A DNA stretch of 64,000 nt from Congeria kusceri (GCA_027627225.1 CM051027.1:44329618-44393617); one strand, 5' to 3'. Counted from the stretch's first letter, positions 27,044-41,831 are shown. The notes: a model not told the origin generated them from the sequence alone. Numbers and translations are program-made.

Positions 27044-27442
27044 TTCGCATCGTGGTTTCGCAACCTCGCATCGTGATTTCGCTCCGTCGTGTCGTGTTCT
27101 ACGCTTGTAATCGGATTATCCAAAGGTCGAGAGTGCGATTCGCGAGAATACGATGCAAAATTGCGATAATCACGTGACGATGCAAAATTGCGAAAAAACG
27201 ATGCGAAATTGCGAGAATACGATGCGAGATCACGATATTAATTTCGCAACCTCGCAACGTGTTTTCGCATTCTCGACCTTTGGATATATAAGGGCGAAAA
27301 CACGATGCGAGGGCGCGAGATTACGATTCGAGATCGCGATATTAATTTCGCGATCTCGCATCGTAATCTCGCAACATCGCATCGTGATTTCGCTACTTCG
27401 TATCGTGTTCTCGCGTTCTCGCGCTTGTAATGCAAAGCTCGA
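27044..27442. repeat. GC-richer foldback region, unit 6
   Basis: Counterpart of 924-1322. Confidence 0.8.
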
Positions 27443-27686
27443 AAATGGAAAACAATGAGTGGCTCTAACGGACCACCGTAGAATTTTATATGGTGATTCA
27501 CTGAAAATAGTACTATGTAATGATGACGTTCAAAACACGAATTTACAGAACGATACTATAATAATGGTAACACGCTAAAATGATTGTGAAATCATGATAG
27601 CGACACTCTATTTTAAGTCTGTTTTGTTTTTGTCAATTATTTAAACTTGCAGACTTTTCGCCGACTTAATGGTCCATCTGTACATA

Positions 27687-28688
27687 TGAGGGCTGTTCCT
27701 AAAGTTCATAGGCAAAGATGCTTTTGGCAATAGATCATCAATGCAAACAACAATATGTAAATCAAATGAAAGATAAACATCTTGTGAAAATTAAGCACAC
27801 ACTTGAATATATGAAAACTACCTTATATGGAAATAAATTGTTTTAAAGTAAGCAACATGTATAAAGTATGGAGCACTTTGAATTCAAAGACTATCACTAA
27901 TGAATTGTACTAATTCACAACTAAATATAATCGATAAATATGGACTGTTTGAAAGTGTTGTAATATGCTGTTATTTTGTGACACCTTTACTGAAAGTTTG
28001 GACATTATCATTAAATGTTTTCAAACATAACTAAATAAGCAAAAAAGCGTGGTACAGAGTGTGCTAAACAAAAAGCATGAAAATGACTTCAAGGACGGAG
28101 CAGTTGAATGAATTCGACATTGTGTAGCTTCTGAAATGACCTGGACCGTAAAGATTGTATAATCACTAAATCAGAGGAACAACTTACCTGCACAAAATAT
28201 TTACTGACGACATTATAACTACTGATTTTACAAGGTCTGATAATTTGTAACATACCATAAATACCATAGGTGAATTCATGAAATGTGCAATGTTATTCAT
28301 TGTAAAACGGATTTGCAGTGACACTTATTTCACAACATTTCGGAACTCCCAACATGGCTGCAATATCTACCATAGCTTTATATGAAAGAACATTAACAAA
28401 ACATGTATGTGCACACTACTAAACAAATTAAACACGAGGGAGATTAATTCGCAAATATGTAAAGAAATGTTGAATTTTGATGTCATTCTGACGTCAATCT
28501 GCTCCGTATGTTTGACAGTGTGTTTGCAAATAAGCCGTAATGCTGTACATGTTCTATATATTTTGTAAAGAATGGCCGTACTATGTAGAAAAATAAATGT
28601 TCTTTGTAATAGTGTAATTTGATGAACATTTGCATTACAAAAATATAATAATTTCTATATTGTCCATGAACTTTAAGACCAGCCCTCG
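27687..28688. mobile_element. Mariner-like TIR element, unit 6
   Basis: Counterpart of 1567-2568, with the same GTTTGGAC state. Confidence 0.7.
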
Positions 28689-28981
28689 TAGTCCGCTCCT
28701 TTAACCTTCAAAGTACATTTTCAAGGAACAAGAACGCACTTGCCTGCCTATTTTTCAGTCCAGTGCTAATTCTTAGTTGTGATTGTATAATAGTGGCACC
28801 ATTGAACATCGGAAAGGTCTACAGTATTATTGATTAAGTGTCAGAAAAGCATTGATGTAGCCGTCCGACAATTTTAATGCATTCATTTATTCCCGCTGTC
28901 AATTTTATCCTGATGCCATAAAATTAATCCCCATAATGATGTATAATCTTCGAAATGCAGATATCCATTCGCTGGAATGGA

Positions 28982-31015
28982 GGCTCTGAGGTGTATGTTG
29001 TGCTTTACAGGGACTGACCTGTATGTTCTGTGTTACAGGCTCTGACATGTATATTCGAACATGTATGTTCTACATTACAGGCTCTGACATGTATGTTCTG
29101 TGTTGCAGGCTCTAACATGTATGTTCTGTGTTTCAGGCTCTGACATGTATGTTCTGTGTTACAGGCTCTGATATGTATGTTCTCTGTTTCAGGCTCAGAC
29201 ATGTATGTTCTGTGTCAAAGGCTCTGAGGTGTATGTTCTGTGTTACAGGTTCTGACCTGTATGTTCTATATTACAGGTTCTGATATGTATGTTCTATATT
29301 ACAGGCTCTGAAGTGTATGTTCTGTGTTAAAGGCTATGAGGTGTCTGTTCTGTGTTACAGGCTCTGACATGTATGTTCTATGTTACAGGTTCTGACATGT
29401 ATATTATGTGTTACAGGCTCTGACATCTATGTTCTGTGTTACAGACTCTGACATGTATGTTCTGTGTTACAGGCTCTGACACGTATGTTCTATGTTACAG
29501 ACTCTGACACATATGTTCTATGTTACAGGCTCTGACATGTATGTTCTATATTACAGACTCGGACATGTATGTTCTGTGTTAAAGGCTCTGAGGTGTATGT
29601 TCTGTGTTACAGATTCTGACCTGTATGTTCTATATTACAGGTTCTGATATGTATGTTCTATATTACAGGCTCTGAAGTGTATGTTCTGTGTTAAAGGCTA
29701 TGAGGTGTATGTTCTGTGTTACAGACTCTGACATGTATGTTCTGTGTTACAGACTCTGACATGTATGTTCTATGTTACAGACTCTGACATGTATGTTCTC
29801 TGTTAGAGGCTCTGATGTGTATGTTCTGTGTTACAGGCTCTGACATATATGTTATGTGTTACAGGCTCTGACATGTATGTTCTGTGTTACAGGCTCTTAC
29901 ATGTGTGTTCTATGTTACAGGCTCTGACATGTATGTTCTATGTTACAGACTCTGACATGTATGTTCTGTGTTATAGGCTCTGACATGTATGTTCTATGTG
30001 ACAGGCTCTGATGTGTGTATTGTGTGTTACAGGCTCTGGCATGTATGTTCTGTGTTACAGGCTGTGATGTGTGTGTTCTATGTTACAGGCTCTGAAATAT
30101 ATGTACTATGTTACAGGCTCTGACATGTATGTTCTTTGTTTGAGGTTCTTACATGTTTGTTCTGTGTTACAGGCTCTGATACGTATGTTCTCTGTTTCAG
30201 GCTCGGACATGTATGTTGTGTGTTAAAGGCTCTGAGGTGTATGTTCTGTGTTATTGGCTCTGACATGTATTTTCTATGTTACAGGCTCTGATATGTATGT
30301 TCTATGTTACAGCTTCTGATATGTATGTTCTATGTTACAGTCTCTGACATGTATGTTCTGTGTTACAGGCTCTGACATGTATTTTCTATGTTACAGGCTC
30401 TGATGTGTGTGTTGTGTGTTACAGGCTCTGACATGTATGTTCTGTGTTACAGGCTCTGACATGTAGTATGTTCTGTGTTACAGGCTCTGACATGTGTGTT
30501 CTATGTTACAGGCTCTGATGTGTGTGTTGTGTGTTACAGGCTCTGACATGTATGTTCTGTGTTACAGGCTCTGATGTGTATGTTCTGTGTTACAGGCTCG
30601 GACTTGTATGTTCTATGTTACAGGCTCTGACATGTATGTTCTATGTTACAGGTTCTGACATGTGTGTTCTATGTTACAGGCTCTGACATGTATGTTCTGT
30701 GTTACAGGCTGTTATGTGTGTGCTCTATGTTACAGGCTCTGACATGTCTGTTCTGTGTTACAGGCTCTGATGTGTATGTTCTGTGTTACAGGCTCTGACA
30801 TGTATGTTCTGTGTTACAGGCTGTTATGTGTGTGCTCTATGTTACAGGCTCTGACATGTCTGTTCTGTGTTACAGGTTCTGACATGTATGTTCTATGTTA
30901 CAGGCTCTGACATATATATGTTATGTTACAGGCTCTGACATGTATGTTCTTTATTACAGGCTCTGACATGTATGTTCTATGTTACAGGCTTTGATGTGTA
31001 TGTTCTGTGTTACAG
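28982..31015 (+). repeat. Acceptor-like minisatellite, unit 6
   Basis: 2034 bp, same monomer order as the other units. Confidence 0.95.
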
Positions 31016-31342
31016 GCTCTGACGTGCCTCTCAGAGGCTCCAGAAGGTCGGAGAACATTGCTGGAACATGTGGACAAGGTAATAACAAAATGACCTTAAA
31101 TATATAACTTACGAAGAACGCAACTTGTCACATTTAGTAATTTTAAATGATTTTGATTACTTTTATTTTCCACCCTTGTCCTTTAACATTCTAACATGAT
31201 GTGCTATGCAGCTTGTCCCAAGTTAGTCCCACAAATGTGTATGGTTGGGTTATTTCAGATCAAAGTACATCAGAAAGACCCGATCCCTGCCGTGGCCCGT
31301 GCAGCTGACATCGCAGTGAAGGTCATTGAGTGGAAGCCATAG
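31016..31342 (+). CDS. RSPH14: RSPH14 last two exons, copy 6 (31016-31078 and 31259-31342)
   Basis: Exons identical to copy 1, and the intron shares copy 1's GTCCCAAG base. Confidence 0.83.
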
Positions 31343-31802
31343 GTCACTGACATGTGCAGTTTATACCATTAGTATTTAATCCATTACACAAAGAAGACAT
31401 CTAAGAAGCAAGACATTTTATGACTTATTTGTTTTATTATATTTTCGTGATTTGTATTATTTTATTTTGAAAAGTAATTTATGTATTGTTTTCTGTGTGT
31501 ATGTTTTATTATTGATGGTTAAGTCTCTGTGATATGCTATACACATTTTGTTATGAATAAATGTACTCTCTATATGTTGTTGATTATTGTGTTCAGCAAA
31601 ATTGGTCAGACTTTCTTAAATTCACTACTTTCCAATAATTAATTGAAGTACTGACCTTGGCTTTCTAAACTACTTATTATATTAAGTGTGAGGATAACTA
31701 GTTTAAACTTTGAAATAACATTTGAAGAACCTCCCGTAACAATGTTAACATAATGCTGAAATGACACAGGGCTTTGCTTGTTGCTAGATAGTGGAAAAAA
31801 TA

Positions 31803-31873
<71 letters not shown>

Positions 31874-32297
31874 GAGAGTTACTGGGTGCATGTTGTGGGT
31901 GTTATTGGGGTTCTAGAGAGACTACATACAGTATAACGAGTTCTGATATTTCTGCTGATAGTTTCTTCAGTTTCATACATGATATATGGATGCTGCTTCC
32001 ATATTTTATAAGGTTCCCTTTTTTAACAAAAGTACTGCTTCCTCTGTAGTGAGCATGCTCCAAGAAGCATTTTAACGTATGCAATTCAACTGGATAACTG
32101 ATGGTATTGGTACTAGTAAAGCCGTCTCTATTTAAACAAGAGCTGTTTGTAAAACAGTTAAGCCTCTCTTGGTTAAAAGCAATCTTTAAAATATCAAGTT
32201 TGGTGAAGATCGGATGAAGAGAGTGGAAACTGCTAAAAATAACTGCTGTTCCTTGGGCAAGTTGGTTGATCATCAAACTGGGCGAAGATGTTACACT

Positions 32298-32696
32298 TTC
32301 GCATCGTGGTTTCGCAACCTCGCATCGTGATTTCGCTCCGTCGTGTCGTGTTCTACGCTTGTAATCGGATTATCCAAAGGTCGAGAGTGCGATTCGCGAG
32401 AATACGATGCAAAATTGCGATAATCACGTGACGATGCAAAATTGCGAAAAAACGATGCGAAATTGCGAGAATACGATGCGAGATCACGATATTAATTTCG
32501 CAACCTCGCAACGTGTTTTCGCATTCTCGACCTTTGGATATATAAGGGCGAAAACACGATGCGAGGGCGCGAGATTACGATTCGAGATCGCGATATTAAT
32601 TTCGCGATCTCGCATCGTAATCTCGCAACATCGCATCGTGATTTCGCTACTTTGTATCGTGTTCTCGCGTTCTCGCGCTTGTAATGCAAAGCTCGA
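32298..32696. repeat. GC-richer foldback region, unit 7
   Basis: Carries the type B TTTGTATCG change. Confidence 0.8.
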
Positions 32697-32940
32697 AAAT
32701 GGAAAACAATGAGTGGCTCTAACGGACCACCGTAGAATTTTATATGGTGATTCACTGAAAATAGTACTATGTAATGATGACGTTCAAAACACGAATTTAC
32801 AGAACGATACTATAATAATGGTAACACGCTAAAATGATTGTGAAATCATGATAGCGACACTCTATTTTAAGTCTGTTTTGTTTTTGTCAATTATTTAAAC
32901 TTGCAGACTTTTCGCCGACTTAATGGTCCATCTGTACATA

Positions 32941-33942
32941 TGAGGGCTGTTCCTAAAGTTCATAGGCAAAGATGCTTTTGGCAATAGATCATCAATGCAA
33001 ACAACAATATGTAAATCAAATGAAAGATAAACATCTTGTGAAAATTAAGCACACACTTGAATATATGAAAACTACCTTATATGGAAATAAATTGTTTTAA
33101 AGTAAGCAACATGTATAAAGTATGGAGCACTTTGAATTCAAAGACTATCACTAATGAATTGTACTAATTCACAACTAAATATAATCGATAAATATGGACT
33201 GTTTGAAAGTGTTGTAATATGCTGTTATTTTGTGACACCTTTACTGAAAGTTGGGACATTATCATTAAATGTTTTCAAACATAACTAAATAAGCAAAAAA
33301 GCGTGGTACAGAGTGTGCTAAACAAAAAGCATGAAAATGACTTCAAGGACGGAGCAGTTGAATGAATTCGACATTGTGTAGCTTCTGAAATGACCTGGAC
33401 CGTAAAGATTGTATAATCACTAAATCAGAGGAACAACTTACCTGCACAAAATATTTACTGACGACATTATAACTACTGATTTTACAAGGTCTGATAATTT
33501 GTAACATACCATAAATACCATAGGTGAATTCATGAAATGTGCAATGTTATTCATTGTAAAACGGATTTGCAGTGACACTTATTTCACAACATTTCGGAAC
33601 TCCCAACATGGCTGCAATATCTACCATAGCTTTATATGAAAGAACATTAACAAAACATGTATGTGCACACTACTAAACAAATTAAACACGAGGGAGATTA
33701 ATTCGCAAATATGTAAAGAAATGTTGAATTTTGATGTCATTCTGACGTCAATCTGCTCCGTATGTTTGACAGTGTGTTTGCAAATAAGCCGTAATGCTGT
33801 ACATGTTCTATATATTTTGTAAAGAATGGCCGTACTATGTAGAAAAATAAATGTTCTTTGTAATAGTGTAATTTGATGAACATTTGCATTACAAAAATAT
33901 AATAATTTCTATATTGTCCATGAACTTTAAGACCAGCCCTCG
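32941..33942. mobile_element. Mariner-like TIR element, unit 7
   Basis: 1002 bp, GTTGGGAC state. Confidence 0.7.
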
Positions 33943-34235
33943 TAGTCCGCTCCTTTAACCTTCAAAGTACATTTTCAAGGAACAAGAACGCACTTGCCTG
34001 CCTATTTTTCAGTCCAGTGCTAATTCTTAGTTGTGATTGTATAATAGTGGCACCATTGAACATCGGAAAGGTCTACAGTATTATTGATTAAGTGTCAGAA
34101 AAGCATTGATGTAGCCGTCCGACAATTTTAATGCATTCATTTATTCCCGCTGTCAATTTTATCCTGATGCCATAAAATTAATCCCCATAATGATGTATAA
34201 TCTTCGAAATGCAGATATCCATTCGCTGGAATGGA

Positions 34236-36269
34236 GGCTCTGAGGTGTATGTTGTGCTTTACAGGGACTGACCTGTATGTTCTGTGTTACAGGCTCTGAC
34301 ATGTATATTCGAACATGTATGTTCTACATTACAGGCTCTGACATGTATGTTCTGTGTTGCAGGCTCTAACATGTATGTTCTGTGTTTCAGGCTCTGACAT
34401 GTATGTTCTGTGTTACAGGCTCTGATATGTATGTTCTCTGTTTCAGGCTCAGACATGTATGTTCTGTGTCAAAGGCTCTGAGGTGTATGTTCTGTGTTAC
34501 AGGTTCTGACCTGTATGTTCTATATTACAGGTTCTGATATGTATGTTCTATATTACAGGCTCTGAAGTGTATGTTCTGTGTTAAAGGCTATGAGGTGTCT
34601 GTTCTGTGTTACAGGCTCTGACATGTATGTTCTATGTTACAGGTTCTGACATGTATATTATGTGTTACAGGCTCTGACATCTATGTTCTGTGTTACAGAC
34701 TCTGACATGTATGTTCTGTGTTACAGGCTCTGACACGTATGTTCTATGTTACAGACTCTGACACATATGTTCTATGTTACAGGCTCTGACATGTATGTTC
34801 TATATTACAGACTCGGACATGTATGTTCTGTGTTAAAGGCTCTGAGGTGTATGTTCTGTGTTACAGATTCTGACCTGTATGTTCTATATTACAGGTTCTG
34901 ATATGTATGTTCTATATTACAGGCTCTGAAGTGTATGTTCTGTGTTAAAGGCTATGAGGTGTATGTTCTGTGTTACAGACTCTGACATGTATGTTCTGTG
35001 TTACAGACTCTGACATGTATGTTCTATGTTACAGACTCTGACATGTATGTTCTCTGTTAGAGGCTCTGATGTGTATGTTCTGTGTTACAGGCTCTGACAT
35101 ATATGTTATGTGTTACAGGCTCTGACATGTATGTTCTGTGTTACAGGCTCTTACATGTGTGTTCTATGTTACAGGCTCTGACATGTATGTTCTATGTTAC
35201 AGACTCTGACATGTATGTTCTGTGTTATAGGCTCTGACATGTATGTTCTATGTGACAGGCTCTGATGTGTGTATTGTGTGTTACAGGCTCTGGCATGTAT
35301 GTTCTGTGTTACAGGCTGTGATGTGTGTGTTCTATGTTACAGGCTCTGAAATATATGTACTATGTTACAGGCTCTGACATGTATGTTCTTTGTTTGAGGT
35401 TCTTACATGTTTGTTCTGTGTTACAGGCTCTGATACGTATGTTCTCTGTTTCAGGCTCGGACATGTATGTTGTGTGTTAAAGGCTCTGAGGTGTATGTTC
35501 TGTGTTATTGGCTCTGACATGTATTTTCTATGTTACAGGCTCTGATATGTATGTTCTATGTTACAGCTTCTGATATGTATGTTCTATGTTACAGTCTCTG
35601 ACATGTATGTTCTGTGTTACAGGCTCTGACATGTATTTTCTATGTTACAGGCTCTGATGTGTGTGTTGTGTGTTACAGGCTCTGACATGTATGTTCTGTG
35701 TTACAGGCTCTGACATGTAGTATGTTCTGTGTTACAGGCTCTGACATGTGTGTTCTATGTTACAGGCTCTGATGTGTGTGTTGTGTGTTACAGGCTCTGA
35801 CATGTATGTTCTGTGTTACAGGCTCTGATGTGTATGTTCTGTGTTACAGGCTCGGACTTGTATGTTCTATGTTACAGGCTCTGACATGTATGTTCTATGT
35901 TACAGGTTCTGACATGTGTGTTCTATGTTACAGGCTCTGACATGTATGTTCTGTGTTACAGGCTGTTATGTGTGTGCTCTATGTTACAGGCTCTGACATG
36001 TCTGTTCTGTGTTACAGGCTCTGATGTGTATGTTCTGTGTTACAGGCTCTGACATGTATGTTCTGTGTTACAGGCTGTTATGTGTGTGCTCTATGTTACA
36101 GGCTCTGACATGTCTGTTCTGTGTTACAGGTTCTGACATGTATGTTCTATGTTACAGGCTCTGACATATATATGTTATGTTACAGGCTCTGACATGTATG
36201 TTCTTTATTACAGGCTCTGACATGTATGTTCTATGTTACAGGCTTTGATGTGTATGTTCTGTGTTACAG
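34236..36269 (+). repeat. Acceptor-like minisatellite, unit 7
   Basis: 2034 bp, same monomer order as the other units. Confidence 0.95.
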
Positions 36270-36596
36270 GCTCTGACGTGCCTCTCAGAGGCTCCAGAAG
36301 GTCGGAGAACATTGCTGGAACATGTGGACAAGGTAATAACAAAATGACCTTAAATATATAACTTACGAAGAACGCAACTTGTCACATTTAGTAATTTTAA
36401 ATGATTTTGATTACTTTTATTTTCCACCCTTGTCCTTTAACATTCTAACATGATGTGCTATGCAGCTTGTCCAAAGTTAGTCCCACAAATGTGTATGGTT
36501 GGGTTATTTCAGATCAAAGTACATCAGAAAGACCCGATCCCTGCCGTGGCCCGTGCAGCTGACATCGCAGTGAAGGTCATTGAGTGGAAGCCATAG
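36270..36596 (+). CDS. RSPH14: RSPH14 last two exons, copy 7 (36270-36332 and 36513-36596)
   Basis: Exons and splice sites identical to copy 2. Confidence 0.83.
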
Positions 36597-37056
36597 GTCA
36601 CTGACATGTGCAGTTTATACCATTAGTATTTAATCCATTACACAAAGAAGACATCTAAGAAGCAAGACATTTTATGACTTATTTGTTTTATTATATTTTC
36701 GTGATTTGTATTATTTTATTTTGAAAAGTAATTTATGTATTGTTTTCTGTGTGTATGTTTTATTATTGATGGTTAAGTCTCTGTGATATGCTATACACAT
36801 TTTGTTATGAATAAATGTACTCTCTATATGTTGTTGATTATTGTGTTCAGCAAAATTGGTCAGATTTTCTTAAATTCACTACTTTCCAATAATTAATTGA
36901 AGTACTGACCTTGGCTTTCTAAACTACTTATTATATTAAGTGTGAGGATAACTAGTTTAAACTTTGAAATAACATTTGAAGAACCTCCCGTAACAATGTT
37001 AACATAATGCTGAAATGACACAGGGCTTTGCTTGTTGCTAGATAGTGGAAAAAATA

Positions 37057-37105
<49 letters not shown>

Positions 37106-37531
37106 GAGAGTTACTGGGTGCATGTTGTGGGTGTTATTGGGGTTCTAGAGAGACTACATACAGTATAACGAGTTCTGATATTTCTGCTGATAGTTTCTTC
37201 AGTTTCATACATGATATATGGATGCTGCTTCCATATTTTATAAGGTTCCCTTTTTTAACAAAAGTACTGCTTCCTCTGTAGTGAGCATGCTCCAAGAAGC
37301 ATTTTAACGTATGCAATTCAACTGGATAACTGATGGTATTGGTACTAGTAAAGCCGTCTCTATTTAAACAAGAGCTGTTTGTAAAACAGTTAAGCCTCTC
37401 TTGGTTAAAAGCAATCTTTAAAATATCAAGTTTGGTGAAGATCGGATGAAGAGAGTGGAAACTGCTAAAAATAACTCTGCTGTTCCTTGGGCAAGTTGGT
37501 TGATCATCAAACTGGGCGAAGATGTTACACT

Positions 37532-37930
37532 TTCGCATCGTGGTTTCGCAACCTCGCATCGTGATTTCGCTCCGTCGTGTCGTGTTCTACGCTTGTAATC
37601 GGATTATCCAAAGGTCGAGAGTGCGATTCGCGAGAATACGATGCAAAATTGCGATAATCACGTGACGATGCAAAATTGCGAAAAAACGATGCGAAATTGC
37701 GAGAATACGATGCGAGATCACGATATTAATTTCGCAACCTCGCAACGTGTTTTCGCATTCTCGACCTTTGGATATATAAGGGCGAAAACACGATGCGAGG
37801 GCGCGAGATTACGATTCGAGATCGCGATATTAATTTCGCGATCTCGCATCGTAATCTCGCAACATCGCATCGTGATTTCGCTACTTCGTATCGTGTTCTC
37901 GCGTTCTCGCGCTTGTAATGCAAAGCTCGA
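37532..37930. repeat. GC-richer foldback region, unit 8
   Basis: Counterpart of 924-1322, as in unit 4. Confidence 0.8.
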
Positions 37931-38174
37931 AAATGCAAAACAATGAGTGGCTCTAACGGACCACCGTAGAATTTTATATGGTGATTCACTGAAAATAGTA
38001 CTATGTAATGATGACGTTCAAAACACGATTTTACAGAACGATACTATAATAATGGTAACACGCTAAAATGATTGTGAAATCATGATAGCGACACTCTATT
38101 TTAAGTCTGTTTTGTTTTTGTCAATTATTTAAACTTGCAGACTTTTCGCCGACTTAATGGTCCATCTGTACATA

Positions 38175-39176
38175 TGAGGGCTGTTCCTAAAGTTCATAGG
38201 CAAAGATGCTTTTGGCAATAGATCATCAATGCAAACAACAATATGTAAATCAAATGAAAGATAAACATCTTGTGAAAATTAAGCACACACTTGAATATAT
38301 GAAAACTACCTTATATGGAAATAAATTGTTTTAAAGTAAGCAACATGTATAAAGTATGGAGCACTTTGAATTCAAAGACTATCACTAATGAATTGTACTA
38401 ATTCACAACTAAATATAATCGATAAATATGGACTGTTTGAAAGTGTTGTAATATGCTGTTATTTTGTGACACCTTTACTGAAAGTTGGGACATTATCATT
38501 AAATGTTTTCAAACATAACTAAATAAGCAAAAAAGCGTGGTACAGAGTGTGCTAAACAAAAAGCATGAAAATGACTTCAAGGACGGAGCAGTTGAATGAA
38601 TTCGACATTGTGTAGCTTCTGAAATGACCTGGACCGTAAAGATTGTATAATCACTAAATCAGAGGAACAACTTACCTGCACAAAATATTTACTGACGACA
38701 TTATAACTACTGATTTTACAAGGTCTGATAATTTGTAACATACCATAAATACCATAGGTGAATTCATGAAATGTGCAATGTTATTCATTGTAAAACGGAT
38801 TTGCAGTGACACTTATTTCACAACATTTCGGAACTCCCAACATGGCTGCAATATCTACCATAGCTTTATATGAAAGAACATTAACAAAACATGTATGTGC
38901 ACACTACTAAACAAATTAAACACGAGGGAGATTAATTCGCAAATATGTAAAGAAATGTTGAATTTTGATGTCATTCTGACGTCAATCTGCTCCGTATGTT
39001 TGACAGTGTGTTTGCAAATAAGCCGTAATGCTGTACATGTTCTATATATTTTGTAAAGAATGGCCGTACTATGTAGAAAAATAAATGTTCTTTGTAATAG
39101 TGTAATTTGATGAACATTTGCATTACAAAAATATAATAATTTCTATATTGTCCATGAACTTTAAGACCAGCCCTCG
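38175..39176. mobile_element. Mariner-like TIR element, unit 8
   Basis: 1002 bp, GTTGGGAC state. Confidence 0.7.
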
Positions 39177-39469
39177 TAGTCCGCTCCTTTAACCTTCAAA
39201 GTACATTTTCAAGGAACAAGAACGCACTTGCCTGCCTATTTTTCAGTCCAGTGCTAATTCTTAGTTGTGATTGTATAATAGTGGCACCATTGAACATCGG
39301 AAAGGTCTACAGTATTATTGATTAAGTGTCAGAAAAGCATTGATGTAGCCGTCCGACAATTTTAATGCATTCATTTATTCCCGCTGTCAATTTTATCCTG
39401 ATGCCATAAAATTAATCCCCATAATGATGTATAATCTTCGAAATGCAGATATCCATTCGCTGGAATGGA

Positions 39470-41504
39470 GGCTCTGAGGTGTATGTTGTGCTTTACAGGG
39501 ACTGACCTGTATGTTCTGTGTTACAGGCTCTGACATGTATATTCGAACATGTATGTTCTACATTACAGGCTCTGACATGTATGTTCTGTGTTGCAGGCTC
39601 TAACATGTATGTTCTGTGTTTCAGGCTCTGACATGTATGTTCTGTGTTACAGGCTCTGATATGTATGTTCTCTGTTTCAGGCTCAGACATGTATGTTCTG
39701 TGTCAAAGGCTCTGAGGTGTATGTTCTGTGTTACAGGTTCTGACCTGTATGTTCTATATTACAGGTTCTGATATGTATGTTCTATATTACAGGCTCTGAA
39801 GTGTATGTTCTGTGTTAAAGGCTATGAGGTGTCTGTTCTGTGTTACAGGCTCTGACATGTATGTTCTATGTTACAGGTTCTGACATGTATATTATGTGTT
39901 ACAGGCTCTGACATCTATGTTCTGTGTTACAGACTCTGACATGTATGTTCTGTGTTACAGGCTCTGACACGTATGTTCTATGTTACAGACTCTGACACAT
40001 ATGTTCTATGTTACAGGCTCTGACATGTATGTTCTATATTACAGACTCGGACATGTATATTCTGTGTTAAAGGCTCTGAGGTGTATGTTCTGTGTTACAG
40101 ATTCTGACCTGTATGTTCTATATTACAGGTTCTGATATGTATGTTCTATATTACAGGCTCTGAAGTGTATGTTCTGTGTTAAAGGCTATGAGGTGTATGT
40201 TCTGTGTTACAGACTCTGACATGTATGTTCTGTGTTACAGACTCTGACATGTATGTTCTATGTTACAGACTCTGACATGTATGTTCTCTGTTAGAGGCTC
40301 TGATGTGTATGTTCTGTGTTACAGGCTCTGACATATATGTTATGTGTTACAGGCTCTGACATGTATGTTCTGTGTTACAGGCTCTTACATGTGTGTTCTA
40401 TGTTACAGGCTCTGACATGTATGTTCTATGTTACAGACTCTGACATGTATGTTCTGTGTTATAGGCTCTGACATGTATGTTCTATGTGACAGGCTCTGAT
40501 GTGTGTATTGTGTGTTACAGGCTCTGGCATGTATGTTCTGTGTTACAGGCTGTGATGTGTGTGTTCTATGTTACAGGCTCTGAAATATATGTACTATGTT
40601 ACAGGCTCTGACATGTATGTTCTTTGTTTGAGGTTCTTACATGTTTGTTCTGTGTTACAGGCTCTGATACGTATGTTCTCTGTTTCAGGCTCGGACATGT
40701 ATGTTGTGTGTTAAAGGCTCTGAGGTGTATGTTCTGTGTTATTGGCTCTGACATGTATTTTCTATGTTACAGGCTCTGATATGTATGTTCTATGTTACAG
40801 CTTCTGATATGTATGTTCTATGTTACAGTCTCTGACATGTATGTTCTGTGTTACAGGCTCTGACATGTATTTTCTATGTTACAGGCTCTGATGTGTGTGT
40901 TGTGTGTTACAGGCTCTGACATGTATGTTCTGTGTTACAGGCTCTGACATGTAGTATGTTCTGTGTTACAGGCTCTGACATGTGTGTTCTATGTTACAGG
41001 CTCTGATGTGTGTGTTGTGTGTTACAGGCTCTGACATGTATGTTCTGTGTTACAGGCTCTGATGTGTATGTTCTGTGTTACAGGCTCGGACTTGTATGTT
41101 CTATGTTACAGGCTCTGACATGTATGTTCTATGTTACAGGTTCTGACATGTGTGTTCTATGTTACAGGCTCTGACATGTATGTTCTGTGTTACAGGCTGT
41201 TATGTGTGTGCTCTATGTTACAGGCTCTGACATGTCTGTTCTGTGTTACAGGCTCTGATGTGTATGTTCTGTGTTACAGGCTCTGACATATATGTTCTGT
41301 GTTACAGGCTGTTATGTGTGTGCTCTATGTTACAGGCTCTGACATGTCTGTTCTGTGTTACAGGTTCTGACATGTATGTTCTATGTTACAGGCTCTGACA
41401 TATATATGTTATGTTACAGGCTCTGACATGTATGTTCTTTATTACAGGCTCTGACATGTATGTTTTATATTACAGGCTTTTGATGTTTATGTTCTGTGTT
41501 ACAG
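39470..41504 (+). repeat. Acceptor-like minisatellite, unit 8, with private changes
   Basis: 2035 bp. Same monomer order as the others, but with private substitutions (near 40059, 41290, 41465 and 41469), one inserted T near 41480 and GTTTATG for GTGTATG in the last monomer. The monomer directly before the exon still ends TTCTGTGTTACAG. Confidence 0.95.
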
Positions 41505-41831
41505 GCTCTGACGTGCCTCTCAGAGGCTCCAGAAGGTCGGAGAACATTGCTGGAACATGTGGACAAGGTAATAACACAATGACCTTAAACATATAACTTA
41601 CGAAGAACACAACTTGTCACATTTAGTAATTTTAAATGATTTTGATTACTTTTATTTTCCACCCTTGTCCTTTAACATTCTAACATGATGTGCTATGCAG
41701 CTTGTCCAAAGTTAGTCCCACAAATGTGTATGGTTGGGTTATTTCAGATCAAAGTACATCAGAAAGACCCGATCCCTGCCGTGGCCCGTGCAGCTGACAT
41801 CGCAGTGAAGGTCATTGAGTGGAAGCCATAG
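41505..41831 (+). CDS. RSPH14: RSPH14 last two exons, copy 8 (41505-41567 and 41748-41831), rightmost
   Basis: Exons are identical to the others although the intron has private changes (ATAACACAATG, TTAAACATATAAC, GAACACAAC). Coding sequence is unchanged where flanking DNA has drifted, which is compatible with this having been the original 3' end of the gene. The number of differences is too small to prove selection. Confidence 0.83.

Larger units (their letters stand above)
26123..31336 (+). repeat. Array unit 6, type A
   Basis: All type A variants, including the intron base GTCCCAAG found otherwise only at the end of unit 1. Like unit 1, it is followed by a type B unit. Confidence 0.95.
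31337..36590 (+). repeat. Array unit 7, type B
   Basis: Type B variants as in unit 2. Longest unit because its AT tract is 65 nt (31806-31870). Confidence 0.95.
36591..41825 (+). repeat. Array unit 8, type D
   Basis: Type D variants as in unit 4 (CT insertion, ATGCAAAAC, CGATTTTAC, GTTGGGAC). Its minisatellite and short intron carry private changes, the first sign of the diverged right edge. Confidence 0.95.

Noticed and set aside
41411..41596. 61-codon frame running from the minisatellite across the 63-nt exon
   Set aside because: It reads the exon in the wrong frame and passes the splice donor; the ALTCLSEAPEGR frame is the homologous one.
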